64,000 nucleotides of DNA from Rhodospirillales bacterium (GTDB taxonomy: Bacteria; Pseudomonadota; Alphaproteobacteria; Reyranellales; Reyranellaceae). The DNA lies in contig JACPOB010000070.1 in assembly GCA_016185145.1 (NCBI GenBank), positions 132,801 to 196,800 on the forward strand. The letters run 5' to 3'. Under the pieces are notes generated by a model. The model was not told the DNA's origin. It was given only the letters and a program-made list of their open reading frames with translations, and made no database searches. Position numbers and translations under genes: made by a program. Of this stretch, positions 44,153 through 52,316 are shown in pieces; the stretch's first letter is position 1; each line of letters begins with the position of its first letter.

Positions 44153-45363
44153 GTCTCGCTCCGCGTTCCTTCGGCTACGTCGCCCTGTTGGTGGCGTTGG
44201 GCAGCTTTGGCCCGTTGACCATGAGCATCTACACGCCCGTGATGCCCTCGGTCGGCGCATCGCTGGGCGCCGGCGCCGACAGCGTCAAACTCACGCTCAC
44301 CACCTACATGCTGGGCTTCGCCGTCGGCCAGCTCTTCTACGGCCCGCTCAGCGACCGCTTCGGCCGCCGCCCGGTGCTTTTAGGCGGGCTGATCTTTTTC
44401 ACCATGGCGACCTTCGCCTGTTCGTTCGCCCCCTCGATCGGCGGGCTGATTGGCCTGCGCATCCTGCAGGGGCTGGGCGCTGCTTCGGGCTCGGTGATCG
44501 GCCGGGCGCTCACGCGCGATGCCTATACCTTCCAGGAGATGCCGCTGGTCATGAGCTGGATCTCGCTCGGCCAGAACATCGCGCCCTCGCTGGCGCCGAC
44601 CTTGGGCGGCTTTCTGGGCGAATGGGCGAGCTGGCGCGCGACCTTCTGGTTCGTCGGCGGCTTCGGCACGCTGCTGCTCGGCGTCGTGCTGTTCGGACTG
44701 AAGGAAACCAACAAGTACCGCAGCGAGCGCCTCGACCTCGGCCACCTGCTGCGCGGTTCGGGCCAGATGCTGCGCGAGCGCCAGTTCCTCGGCAACGTGC
44801 TGACGCTCGGCTTCGCCTTCGCCATCAACTTCGGCATGTTGGCGGGCGTTCCCTTCATTCTGCAGGACCATCTCGGCTTCTCGCCGCAGGAGTTCGGCCT
44901 GATCGTGCTGCTGTCGGTCGCCGGCTTCACCGCGGGCACCGTGGTGAACAACCGCCTGATCGGCCGCGTCGCGCCGATCGCCATCATGCGGGCCTCCGGC
45001 TGGTTCCATGTCGCGGCGCTGTCGGTGATGGCGGCCCTGTCGCTGAGCGGCGTCGTCACCTGGTGGGCGATCATCGGCCCGCACGTGGTGCTGAGCTTCG
45101 GCACGGGCATGATCGTGGCCAGCGCCAATGCCGGCGCCGTCGGCATGTTCCCCAAGCTCGCCGGCACGGCGTCGTCGCTGGCGGGCCTCGCGCAGATGGG
45201 CATGGGCGCCATGGGCACGGTCACCGTCGCCGCGCTCACCGTCATCGGCAGCCGCTATGTCGCCATGCCCCTGGTGATCGGCCTGATGCCGTTCGCGCTG
45301 GCGACCGTGCTCAGCGCCCGGCTGCTGCGCCCGTCACGGACGCACGCGGTCAAGCCCGACTGA
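44149..45363 (+). CDS. Bcr/CflA-family drug efflux transporter (MFS)
   Basis: The 404-residue product has twelve hydrophobic segments. The beginning LVALGSFGPLTMSIYTPVMP and the inter-helix motif YGPLSDRFGRRPVLLGGLIF are those of Bcr/CflA pumps, as are LRILQGLGAASGSVIGRALT and SLAPTLGGFLGEWASWRATF. It would export small drugs by proton antiport. The start is a GTG overlapping the stop of the transglutaminase gene. The last 14 bases overlap the convergent methyltransferase gene. Confidence 0.88.
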   Translation: MSLAPRSFGYVALLVALGSFGPLTMSIYTPVMPSVGASLGAGADSVKLTLTTYMLGFAVGQLFYGPLSDRFGRRPVLLGGLIFFTMATFACSFAPSIGGLIGLRILQGLGAASGSVIGRALTRDAYTFQEMPLVMSWISLGQNIAPSLAPTLGGFLGEWASWRATFWFVGGFGTLLLGVVLFGLKETNKYRSERLDLGHLLRGSGQMLRERQFLGNVLTLGFAFAINFGMLAGVPFILQDHLGFSPQEFGLIVLLSVAGFTAGTVVNNRLIGRVAPIAIMRASGWFHVAALSVMAALSLSGVVTWWAIIGPHVVLSFGTGMIVASANAGAVGMFPKLAGTASSLAGLAQMGMGAMGTVTVAALTVIGSRYVAMPLVIGLMPFALATVLSARLLRPSRTHAVKPD

Positions 45364-46174
45364 TGATCTCGACCGGCGCGAACAGGCCGCGCTGGACTCC
45401 GCCCATCATGTTGGCGACCTTCTGCGGCGCCGTCGCGCCCATCACGATCTGCAGGCCGGGCGCGGGCGGGCCGCCGGCCGCCATGCGCTGGCGCATCTGG
45501 GCGAAGGACGCGAGCGCGAAGTCGCGGCGATTGCGTTCCGTCACCACGCTGAAGCCTGCCACGGCCAGATCCTTCCGGTAGGTCTCGGCCGAGGCGATGA
45601 AGTTGGTCTCCGGTCCCGCCGACCACGGCACCGGATAGGGGAAGTCGCCATCACCCTCGAGCATCACGTCATAGATGGCGAACAGGCCGCCGGGCTTCAG
45701 CACACGGTACACCTCGGCGAACGCGGTCTTCTTGTCGGCGATGTTCATGCCGACATGCAGCATGTATGCGCCGTCGAAAGCGCGATTGCCGAAGGGCAAT
45801 GCCGATGCGCTCGCCACGCGGTAGGCGGTGGTGTCGGCGAGCCCGACGCGGCGCGACAGGCTGGTGGCGACGTCCACGTACTCCGGGGTGAGGTCGATGC
45901 CCTGGACGTGCCAGCCGCGTTCCTCCGCGAAGAAGCGGGACGGGCCACCCAGCCCGCTGCCCACGTCGAGGACGCGCGCGCCGCTCGGCAAGTCGAGCTG
46001 CGCCGAAAGGTCCTTGGTCGCCTGCCGGCCGCCGATATGGAATTCGTCGACGGGCGCCAGGTCGGCGGATGTGAGCGTGCCCGGATTCTTGCCGGCGCCG
46101 GCAAGCGCCGCGAGGATCTCCGCCTCCAAGGTTCCATGCGCGTAGTGCTGTGCGATGTTCTGGTCGAGGGCCAT
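45350..46174 (-). CDS. SAM-dependent methyltransferase
   Basis: The 274-residue product is a class I methyltransferase: motif I VLDVGSGLGGPSRFFAEERG, motif II region VQGIDLTPEYVDVA, and FDGAYMLHVGMNIADKKTAF followed by RVLKPGGLFAIYDVM. The set resembles UbiE/glycine-betaine-type small-molecule methyltransferases. The substrate is unknown. Its true start is the ATG at 46174; a longer frame upstream is not protein-like. It converges with the efflux pump with a 14-base overlap. Confidence 0.88.
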   Translation of the reverse strand: MALDQNIAQHYAHGTLEAEILAALAGAGKNPGTLTSADLAPVDEFHIGGRQATKDLSAQLDLPSGARVLDVGSGLGGPSRFFAEERGWHVQGIDLTPEYVDVATSLSRRVGLADTTAYRVASASALPFGNRAFDGAYMLHVGMNIADKKTAFAEVYRVLKPGGLFAIYDVMLEGDGDFPYPVPWSAGPETNFIASAETYRKDLAVAGFSVVTERNRRDFALASFAQMRQRMAAGGPPAPGLQIVMGATAPQKVANMMGGVQRGLFAPVEIISRA

Positions 46175-46301
46175 CGTGCGCTCCGGTTCCGCCGAGCAAA
46201 TCCCGGAACGGGATCGGCGGCAAGGTCGCAAGGGTGAGGCTTCCCGCCGCCATCGCACCTGATGTACATGCTGCTGCAGGAGTTCATGACGGAGGAAGAC
46301 G

Positions 46302-47219
46302 ATGGCCAACATGCTGAAGGACAAGGTCGTTCTGGTGACCGGCGCAGGCGGCGGCATCGGCCGCGAGATGGCGCTGCTGGCGGCCAAGGAAGGCGCCGCC
46401 GTCGTGGTCAACGACCTGGGCGGCGCGGTCGATGGCGAGGGCGGTGGCAGCACGTCGCCGGCACAGAAGGTCGTCGACGAGATCAAGGCGGCCGGCGGCA
46501 AGGCCGTGGCCAATGGCGACAGCGTCGCCGATCCCGCCGGCGCCGAGCGCATGGTCAAGGCCGCCGTCGAGAACTTCGGCAAGATCGACGGCGTCATCAA
46601 CAACGCCGGCATCCTGCGCGACCGCATCTTCCATCGCATGAGCCACGTCGACTGGAAGATGGTGATCGACGTGCACCTGAACGGCGCCTTCAACGTCAGC
46701 CGCGCTACGGCCAACTACTTCAAGGAGCAGAAGTCGGGCGCCTTCGTGCACTTCACCTCGACCTCGGGTCTGGTGGGCAACTTCGGCCAGGCGAATTACT
46801 CGGCGGCCAAGATGGGCATCATCGGCCTGTCGCGCTCGATCGCGCTGGACATGGCGGCGTTCAACGTCCGCTCCAACTGCATCTCGCCCTTCGCCTGGAC
46901 GCGCATGATCGGCACCATTCCGGCCGACACCGACGCCCAGAAGGCGCGCCTCGAGCGCTCCAAGAGGATGACGCCGGCCAAGATCGCGCCCATGGCGGTG
47001 TTCCTGCTGAGCGACGCGGCCGACGGCATCACCTCGCAGATCTTCGGCGTGCGCATGAACGAGATCATGCTGTTCAACGCCAACCGCCCGGTGCGCTCGG
47101 TGCACAACTCCGAGGGCTGGACCTTGGAGGCGATCGCCGAGCACGCCGTGCCGTCGATGAAGCCCTACTTCACCGACATGAAGCGCTCACCGGAATACTT
47201 CACTTGGGACCCGGTCTGA
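46302..47219 (+). CDS. SDR-family enzyme, MFE-2/(R)-3-hydroxyacyl-CoA dehydrogenase-like
   Basis: The 305-residue product has VVLVTGAGGGIGREMALLAA, a VVNDLGGAVDGEGGGSTSPA segment with the long loop of MFE-2-type enzymes, VINNAGILRDRIFHRMSHVD, serine in FTSTSGLVGNFGQANYSAAK and its Y-S-A-A-K. The C-terminus (about 45 residues) carries EAIAEHAVPSMKPYFTDMKR, also seen in the peroxisomal multifunctional enzyme group. A role in beta-oxidation of unusual acyl-CoA is likely but not proven. The preceding family of SDRs at 30-31 kb is distinct. Confidence 0.88.
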   Translation: MANMLKDKVVLVTGAGGGIGREMALLAAKEGAAVVVNDLGGAVDGEGGGSTSPAQKVVDEIKAAGGKAVANGDSVADPAGAERMVKAAVENFGKIDGVINNAGILRDRIFHRMSHVDWKMVIDVHLNGAFNVSRATANYFKEQKSGAFVHFTSTSGLVGNFGQANYSAAKMGIIGLSRSIALDMAAFNVRSNCISPFAWTRMIGTIPADTDAQKARLERSKRMTPAKIAPMAVFLLSDAADGITSQIFGVRMNEIMLFNANRPVRSVHNSEGWTLEAIAEHAVPSMKPYFTDMKRSPEYFTWDPV

Positions 47220-47230
47220 TCTGCCCTTTG

Positions 47231-47340
47231 CCTCATCCTGAGGAGCGGCCCCAACGGGCCGCGTCTCGAAGGATGGGAACCCGCACCGTGTGTGATCCCA
47301 CCCTTCGAGACGGGCGCTTCGCGCCCTCCTCAGGGTGAGG
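47231..47340. repeat. Family-D inverted repeat
   Basis: CCTCATCCTGAGGAGCGGCC ... CGTCTCGAAGGATGGG and CCCACCCTTCGAGACG ... CTCCTCAGGGTGAGG pair. It lies 12 bases after the SDR stop, with the M20 peptidase gene following. Confidence 0.8.
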
Positions 47341-47358
47341 CGTTTTCGATGGAGTGAC

Positions 47359-48522
47359 ATGCCAATGGCCGAGGTCCGCAAGAACGAACCGAAGATCGAT
47401 GCCGACGAGGTGCTCGCCGGCATCGTCGAGTGGGTGTCGATCGAAAGCCCGAGCCATGACGGCAAGTCCGTCAACAAGGTCGTCGACCATGTCGAGGGCC
47501 AGTTCCGCGACCTCGGGCTGAAGCTCGAGCGCGTTCCCGGCCGCGACGGCTTCGGCGACATCCTGGAGTGCAAGACGACGCCGGAGATGAGCCAGGGCGA
47601 CGGCAAGGGCATCCTGGTGCTGGCCCATCTCGACACCGTGCATCCCATCGGCATGATCGAGCGGGACCTCAAGGTCCGCCGCGAAGGCGACAGCGTCTTC
47701 GGGCCCGGCATCTACGACATGAAGGCCGGCGGCTACATCGCCTACTATGCGCTGCGCCATCTGGTGCGCCAGGGCAAGAAGACCAAGCTGCCGGTCACCT
47801 TCCTGTTCATTCCCGAAGAGGAAGTCGGCAGCCCGACCTCGCGCACGCGCATCGAAGAGGCGGCCCGCGGCCACAAGTACGCGCTGGTCATGGAGCCCGG
47901 CCGCGACGGCGACCGCGTCGTCACCTCGCGCAAGGGAGTCGGCCGCTTCACTCTCACGGTGAAGGGCACGGCGAGCCATGCCGGCGTGCGCCACCAGGAC
48001 GGCCGCAGCGCCATCCACGAGATGGCCCGGCAAATCATGCGCATCGAGGCGAAGACCGACTATGCGCGCGGCATCACCTGCAATGTCGGCCTGATCGAGG
48101 GCGGCAGCGGCGTCAATGTCGTGCCGGCGGAGTGCAAGATCGACGTCGATCTGCGCGTGCCGAGCCAGCAGCTCGCCGAGGAGATGACGCACTGGTTCCT
48201 GAACCTCGAGCCGATCGGCAACGACGTGACCTTGACGGTCGAGGGCGAGATGAACCGGCCGCCCTACCAGAAGGACGCGGGCATCACGGCGCTGTTCGAA
48301 AAGGCGCAGTCGATCTACCGCGAGATCGGCAAGGAGCTTTTGGACGTGCCGCTGACCGGTGGCGGCAGCGACGGCAACTTCACCGCCGCACTGGGCATCC
48401 CGACGCTCGACGGTCTCGGCGCCGACGGCAAGGGCGCGCATGCGGCCTTCGAGCAGATCTATTACTCGTCGCTGGTGCCGCGCACCTATCTCTGCACGCG
48501 GCTGCTCGAGACGCTGGACTAG
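47359..48522 (+). CDS. M20-family metallopeptidase (CPG2/ArgE-like)
   Basis: The 387-residue product shows the dinuclear-zinc motif order of M20: HLDTVHPIG (His/Asp), GPGIYDMKAGGYIAY (bridging Asp), IPEEEVGSPTS (catalytic Glu pair), MEPGRDGDRVVTSRKGVGRF opening the dimerisation domain and a late GADGKGAHAAFEQ (His). Members remove acyl or glutamyl groups from amino acids. The ATG at 47359 is preceded by GGAG, so the longer start at 47335 is less likely. Confidence 0.88.
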   Translation: MPMAEVRKNEPKIDADEVLAGIVEWVSIESPSHDGKSVNKVVDHVEGQFRDLGLKLERVPGRDGFGDILECKTTPEMSQGDGKGILVLAHLDTVHPIGMIERDLKVRREGDSVFGPGIYDMKAGGYIAYYALRHLVRQGKKTKLPVTFLFIPEEEVGSPTSRTRIEEAARGHKYALVMEPGRDGDRVVTSRKGVGRFTLTVKGTASHAGVRHQDGRSAIHEMARQIMRIEAKTDYARGITCNVGLIEGGSGVNVVPAECKIDVDLRVPSQQLAEEMTHWFLNLEPIGNDVTLTVEGEMNRPPYQKDAGITALFEKAQSIYREIGKELLDVPLTGGGSDGNFTAALGIPTLDGLGADGKGAHAAFEQIYYSSLVPRTYLCTRLLETLD

Positions 48523-48527
48523 CTCTT

Positions 48528-48604
48528 GCCGGACCGCGGGCCTCCAGGCCCGCTCATCGTCTTCGTCTTCCGGACCGCGCGCGAGGACGCGCGCGGTCCG
48601 GAAG
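48528..48604. repeat. Two family-A palindromes in a row
   Basis: GCCGGACCGCGGGCC with CGGGCC-type partner and CTTCCGGACCGCGCGCG with CGCGCGGTCCGGAAG stand side by side between convergent genes. Loops contain CTCATC and GAGGA. Confidence 0.7.
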
Positions 48605-48605
48605 A

Positions 48606-49700
48606 TTAACGCAGCAGCGCCTGAGCGCCGCTCCATAGCTCGCGTACGACGTCGCCGGCGGGCTTGGCCTGCGCCAGTCGCGCGGATTGGCCTGACCAAG
48701 CCTGGATCCGGTCGATGTCGTTGGCTTTGGTCCCGGCATCGCGCATCGCTTGGGTGAGGCCGCGCTGCACGGGATAAGGCGCCGGGTTCGGCGCATCGGA
48801 CGCGTGGGCGGCGCGCGCATAGGCCGTGGCGACCGCGCGGCCGGGACGGCCGGAGAAGGCGCGTGTGAGCAGGGTCTGCTCGGGCAGGGTGCGCCCGATG
48901 GCATCCGCCCAGGCGGGAGCGAGCTTGGCCTCAGGACAGCGCAGGAAGCCGGTGCCGATCTGCACCGCCGAGGCCCCCAGCATCAGCGCCGCGGCGATGC
49001 CGCGCGCATCGGCGATGCCGCCGGTCGCGACCACCGGAACCTTCACCGAATCGACAATTGCCGGCAGCAGCGAAAAAAGCCCGACCAGCTCGCTCTGCGC
49101 CTTGGCCGTATCGAAGGCGCCGCGATGACCGCCGGCTTCCATGCCTTGCGCCACGATCACGTCGGCGCCCGCCGCCTCGGCCGCCTTGGCTTCGGCCACA
49201 GTCGTGGCATTGGCGAACCACTTTATGCCCTTGGCCTTCATGCGCGCGACGAAGTCCCGCGGATAGACGCCCATGATGGAGGAGATGATGGTGGGACCGA
49301 CCTCCAGCATGGTCTCGCACTGCGCGACGAAGTCGGGTGGCGATACGTCACCCGCTTCGCGCGCCACCTCCGGTCCCCAGCCGCGCAGGAAAGCGCGCAC
49401 GGCATCTTCGACCTCGGCGTCGCGCACGGGCGGTGGATCGGGAATCCAGAGATTGAGGTTGAAGCCGCCGTTGCTTCCGGCGCGCATCTCCGCCGCCCAC
49501 GCCTTGATGGCGGAGGGCTGCATCAGGAGCGCACCGCAACTTCCCAGGCCGCCGGCATTGGCGACGGCGATCGAGAGCGAGGCGGGACAGGCGCCGGCCA
49601 TCGGCGCGAGCAGGAGGGGAACGCGAAGGCCGAAGGCGGCGCAGAACGCCTCGGCCCTCTTCTGCGGGGGATTGGCAAGCTGTGGATTGGCTGTCGGCAT
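48606..49700 (-). CDS. Nitronate monooxygenase / FMN-dependent 2-nitropropane dioxygenase-like
   Basis: The 364-residue product is an FMN TIM barrel: VPLLLAPMAGACPASLSIAV at the N-terminus, NLNLWIPDPPPVR, GADVIVAQGMEAGGHRGAFD (the H-x-G segment that contacts FMN) and VPVVATGGIADARGIAAALM with the phosphate loop GASAVQIGTGFL. Enzymes of this family oxidise nitronates such as propionate-3-nitronate, or act as NADH:quinone reductases. The start ATG at 49700 follows TTGGGGATC. Confidence 0.85.
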   Translation of the reverse strand: MPTANPQLANPPQKRAEAFCAAFGLRVPLLLAPMAGACPASLSIAVANAGGLGSCGALLMQPSAIKAWAAEMRAGSNGGFNLNLWIPDPPPVRDAEVEDAVRAFLRGWGPEVAREAGDVSPPDFVAQCETMLEVGPTIISSIMGVYPRDFVARMKAKGIKWFANATTVAEAKAAEAAGADVIVAQGMEAGGHRGAFDTAKAQSELVGLFSLLPAIVDSVKVPVVATGGIADARGIAAALMLGASAVQIGTGFLRCPEAKLAPAWADAIGRTLPEQTLLTRAFSGRPGRAVATAYARAAHASDAPNPAPYPVQRGLTQAMRDAGTKANDIDRIQAWSGQSARLAQAKPAGDVVRELWSGAQALLR

Positions 49701-49778
49701 GATCCCCAACGTAGGGATCGGCCGCGGTCGCAGGTAGCGCTTTGATCAGATGGCCGCCATCGCTCCAGGCGATTGCCT

Positions 49779-50663
49779 CTATTCCGCGGCGTGGTGGGCC
49801 AGCATCGGGCGGGCGCAGTCGAGGAAGGCGCGCAACGCGCTCGAAGCATAGGCGTCGCGATGGCGGATGAAGACCGTCTCGACCTCGCCTTCGCCAGGCG
49901 GCAGATCGTGGACGCGCACGCGGCCGCGCCGCCATACCGGACCGATCAGCGCCTCGGGCAGCAACGTCACGCCGAGACCCGCGCCGACGCAGCTCACGAT
50001 CGCCTCGAGCGTACCGAACTCGAGATGGCGGACGCCGGCGATGCCGCGTCGCGCCAGAAGTGCCTCGAGATGCTGGCGATAGGAGCAACCCGCGCGCAGG
50101 ACGATGATCCTGAGTCCGCCCTGCCGCGCCAGCGCTTCGAAGTCGGCGGCGTCGGGTGCGGTCAGCACGACCAGCTCCTCGCGGAAGAACGGCTCGGCGA
50201 CCAGGTCGGCATGGTCGACCGGCCCCGAGACGAAGGCGCCGTCGAGCCGGCGCTCGATGGTCTGCTCGATCAATTCGTGGGTGGTGCCCGTGCGCAGCGA
50301 AAGGTCGACGGCGGGATAGGCCGCGACGAACTCGGCAAGCACCGGCGAAAGTCGCAGTGCCGCCGTGGTCTCGAGCGAGCCGACGACCAGGTTGCCGGCC
50401 GGCGTGCCATCGTCGGTGACGGCGTGGCGTGCATCCTCGAGCAGGCCCGCGACGCGATCGGCGAAGGGCCGCAGGCGCAGTCCGGCGGCCGTGAGCGTCG
50501 CGCCGCGATGGGTGCGCTCGAACGGGTCGACGCCCAGCCGCTCCTCCAGGGCGCGGATGCGCGCGGTCACGTTGGACTGTACGGTGCCGAGCTCGGCTGC
50601 GGCCTTGCTCATGCTGCCGCTTCGCGCGACGGCGGCGAAGATGCGAAGGTCCGCGGCGTCCAT
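49779..50663 (-). CDS. LysR-family transcriptional regulator
   Basis: The 294-residue product has the LysR winged helix-turn-helix at the N-terminus: DAADLRIFAAVARSGSMSKA, AAELGTVQSNVTARIRALEE, RLGVDPFERTHRGATLTAAG. The rest is a two-lobed substrate-binding domain (VVGSLETTAALRLSPVLAEF). It is not the classic divergent arrangement: both neighbours run on the same strand, so its target is uncertain. The nitronate monooxygenase gene downstream is the nearest candidate. Confidence 0.9.
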   Translation of the reverse strand: MDAADLRIFAAVARSGSMSKAAAELGTVQSNVTARIRALEERLGVDPFERTHRGATLTAAGLRLRPFADRVAGLLEDARHAVTDDGTPAGNLVVGSLETTAALRLSPVLAEFVAAYPAVDLSLRTGTTHELIEQTIERRLDGAFVSGPVDHADLVAEPFFREELVVLTAPDAADFEALARQGGLRIIVLRAGCSYRQHLEALLARRGIAGVRHLEFGTLEAIVSCVGAGLGVTLLPEALIGPVWRRGRVRVHDLPPGEGEVETVFIRHRDAYASSALRAFLDCARPMLAHHAAE

Positions 50664-50739
50664 GGTCGCTTTCGCTACCGACTGTTGCCGGATGATGGGG
50701 CCGAGTTGTGACCCCGAGCGGGAGCTGTAGCAGGCATCT

Positions 50740-51351
50740 CTAGTAAGCCGCCGTGAAGCGCTGGCGGATGTGCGTGGGCTTCTCGATCTCGTCCATGATG
50801 GCGATGGCGAAGTCCTCGCGGCTGATCTCGCTCTTGCCGTTGCCGTCCTCGAGCAGGTGATCGCGACCGAGGCGGAATTTGCCCGTGCGCTCGCCGGGCT
50901 GGATCGAGGCGGGCGGCGAGATCGCCGTCCAGTCGAGATCCGTCACCTTCTGCATCTCGGCCAGGGCCAGCGCCGCCGGCTTCGATGTCGGCGGCTGGAT
51001 ACCTTTCTCGGCCATGTGATCGAAGTGTGTGCGGCCGTCCTGGCGCAACAGGCTGCCGGCGCCGACCACGAACAGGCAGCGCTTCAGGCCTGCCTTGCGC
51101 AAGGCGTCGAGCACATGGTGGACGTCGTTCTCGTTCCATTTGATCGACAGGATCGCCACATCGTGTCCCTTGAGGGCATCGGCGAAGGCCGCGACCTCGG
51201 CCGTGTTCGCCTTCGCCGCCTGCAGCCCGTCGCGCGCGGCAAGCTTGGCCGGATCGCGGGTCAGTCCAGTCACGCGATGGCCGCGGCGGAGCGCCTCGTC
51301 GAGGATGCGGCTGCCTATATTGCCGGTCGCGCCGGCCAGGACGATTTTCAT
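50740..51351 (-). CDS. NAD(P)-binding protein (atypical SDR, NmrA/YesF-like)
   Basis: The 203-residue product begins MKIVLAGATGNIGSRILDEA, the G-x-x-G-x-x-G site of atypical SDRs, then RRGHRVTGLTRDPAKLAARD and a mid-section RCLFVVGAGSLLRQDGR. It lacks an obvious Y-x-x-x-K, as in NmrA and related regulators or flavin-reductase-like proteins. A longer frame reaching 51726 is not protein-like. It overlaps the hydrolase gene by ATGA (51348-51351), so the two share an operon. Confidence 0.82.
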   Translation of the reverse strand: MKIVLAGATGNIGSRILDEALRRGHRVTGLTRDPAKLAARDGLQAAKANTAEVAAFADALKGHDVAILSIKWNENDVHHVLDALRKAGLKRCLFVVGAGSLLRQDGRTHFDHMAEKGIQPPTSKPAALALAEMQKVTDLDWTAISPPASIQPGERTGKFRLGRDHLLEDGNGKSEISREDFAIAIMDEIEKPTHIRQRFTAAY

Positions 51352-52247
51352 CGCGTCGTTTCCCTCATGAGATCGCGCAGGGCGGTGACGATGTCGGCCG
51401 GAGCCTCCTGCGGCACGTTGTGTCCGATGCGCGGCAGCAGGCGCCGCGAATAGGGGCCGGTGAAGTTCCTGGCCTGATTGTCCTGCTCGGGGGCGGGCCC
51501 GACGCCGTCGTGCCCGCCATGCAGGTTGATCGTCGGCACGGGGATCTTCGGCTGCTTGGCGAGCTCGGCCTCGATGCCCATCAACGCCGGGTCGCCGGCT
51601 GCATAGCCGTAGCGATGACGGTAGGACTGGATCACCACGTCGACGAAGTCGGGATTGTCGAACGACGCGGCGCTCTTCTCGTAGGTCGCCTCGTCGAATT
51701 GCCATTCCGGCGACCACAGCTTCCACAGCAGCCGGCAGATATCGCGGCGGTTCTTCGTGAGTCCGGCGCGGCCGCGCTCGGTGTGGAAGTAGTACTGGTA
51801 CCAGAAGCGGTGCTCCTGCTCGGCCGAGGCCGGGTTCGCGAACGCGGCGGTGTTGAAGATATTGTAGCCCGCGCAGCTCACCAGGCAGCGCACGCGCTCG
51901 GGCTTGAGGACGGCGGCGATGCAGGCGGCGCGGCCGCCCCAGTCGTAGCCGGCGAGCGCGGCGCGCTTGATGCCGAGCTTGTCCATGAACTGCAGGAGAT
52001 CGTGACCCAGTGCCGCCTGCTCGCCCGAACGCAAGGTCGATGCCGTCAGGAATCGCGTCGGCCCGTAGCCGCGCAGCCAGGGAACCAGCACCCGGCAGCG
52101 GTCGGCGGCGAGTGCGGGCGCAACCTCGTCGTAGGCGCGCACGTCGTAGGGGAAGCCGTGCAGGAGAATCACCGGCGGCCCGTTCTCGGGCCCGTGCTCT
52201 TCGTAGGCGATGTCCAGGACATCGGTGCGGACGCGATCCTGTTTCAT
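51348..52247 (-). CDS. Alpha/beta hydrolase, epoxide-hydrolase/haloalkane-dehalogenase-like
   Basis: The 299-residue product has the HGFP oxyanion motif (VILLHGFPYDVRAYDEVAPA), the nucleophile elbow ALAGYDWGGRAACIAAVLK, in which the G-Y-D-W-G-G puts aspartate at the nucleophile, and a late GHNVPQEAP histidine. The aspartate nucleophile is the mark of epoxide hydrolases and haloalkane dehalogenases. The cap region contains FWYQYYFHTERGRAGLTKNR, like the fluoroacetate/epoxide hydrolase group. It is the first gene of the pair. Confidence 0.85.
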   Translation of the reverse strand: MKQDRVRTDVLDIAYEEHGPENGPPVILLHGFPYDVRAYDEVAPALAADRCRVLVPWLRGYGPTRFLTASTLRSGEQAALGHDLLQFMDKLGIKRAALAGYDWGGRAACIAAVLKPERVRCLVSCAGYNIFNTAAFANPASAEQEHRFWYQYYFHTERGRAGLTKNRRDICRLLWKLWSPEWQFDEATYEKSAASFDNPDFVDVVIQSYRHRYGYAAGDPALMGIEAELAKQPKIPVPTINLHGGHDGVGPAPEQDNQARNFTGPYSRRLLPRIGHNVPQEAPADIVTALRDLMRETTR

Positions 52248-52316
52248 CCTGCGAGCTTAGCCCGCCTCGTTGACAGAGTCGCGGGGCGCGCCCACGCTTG
52301 GCGAAACGGAGGAAAC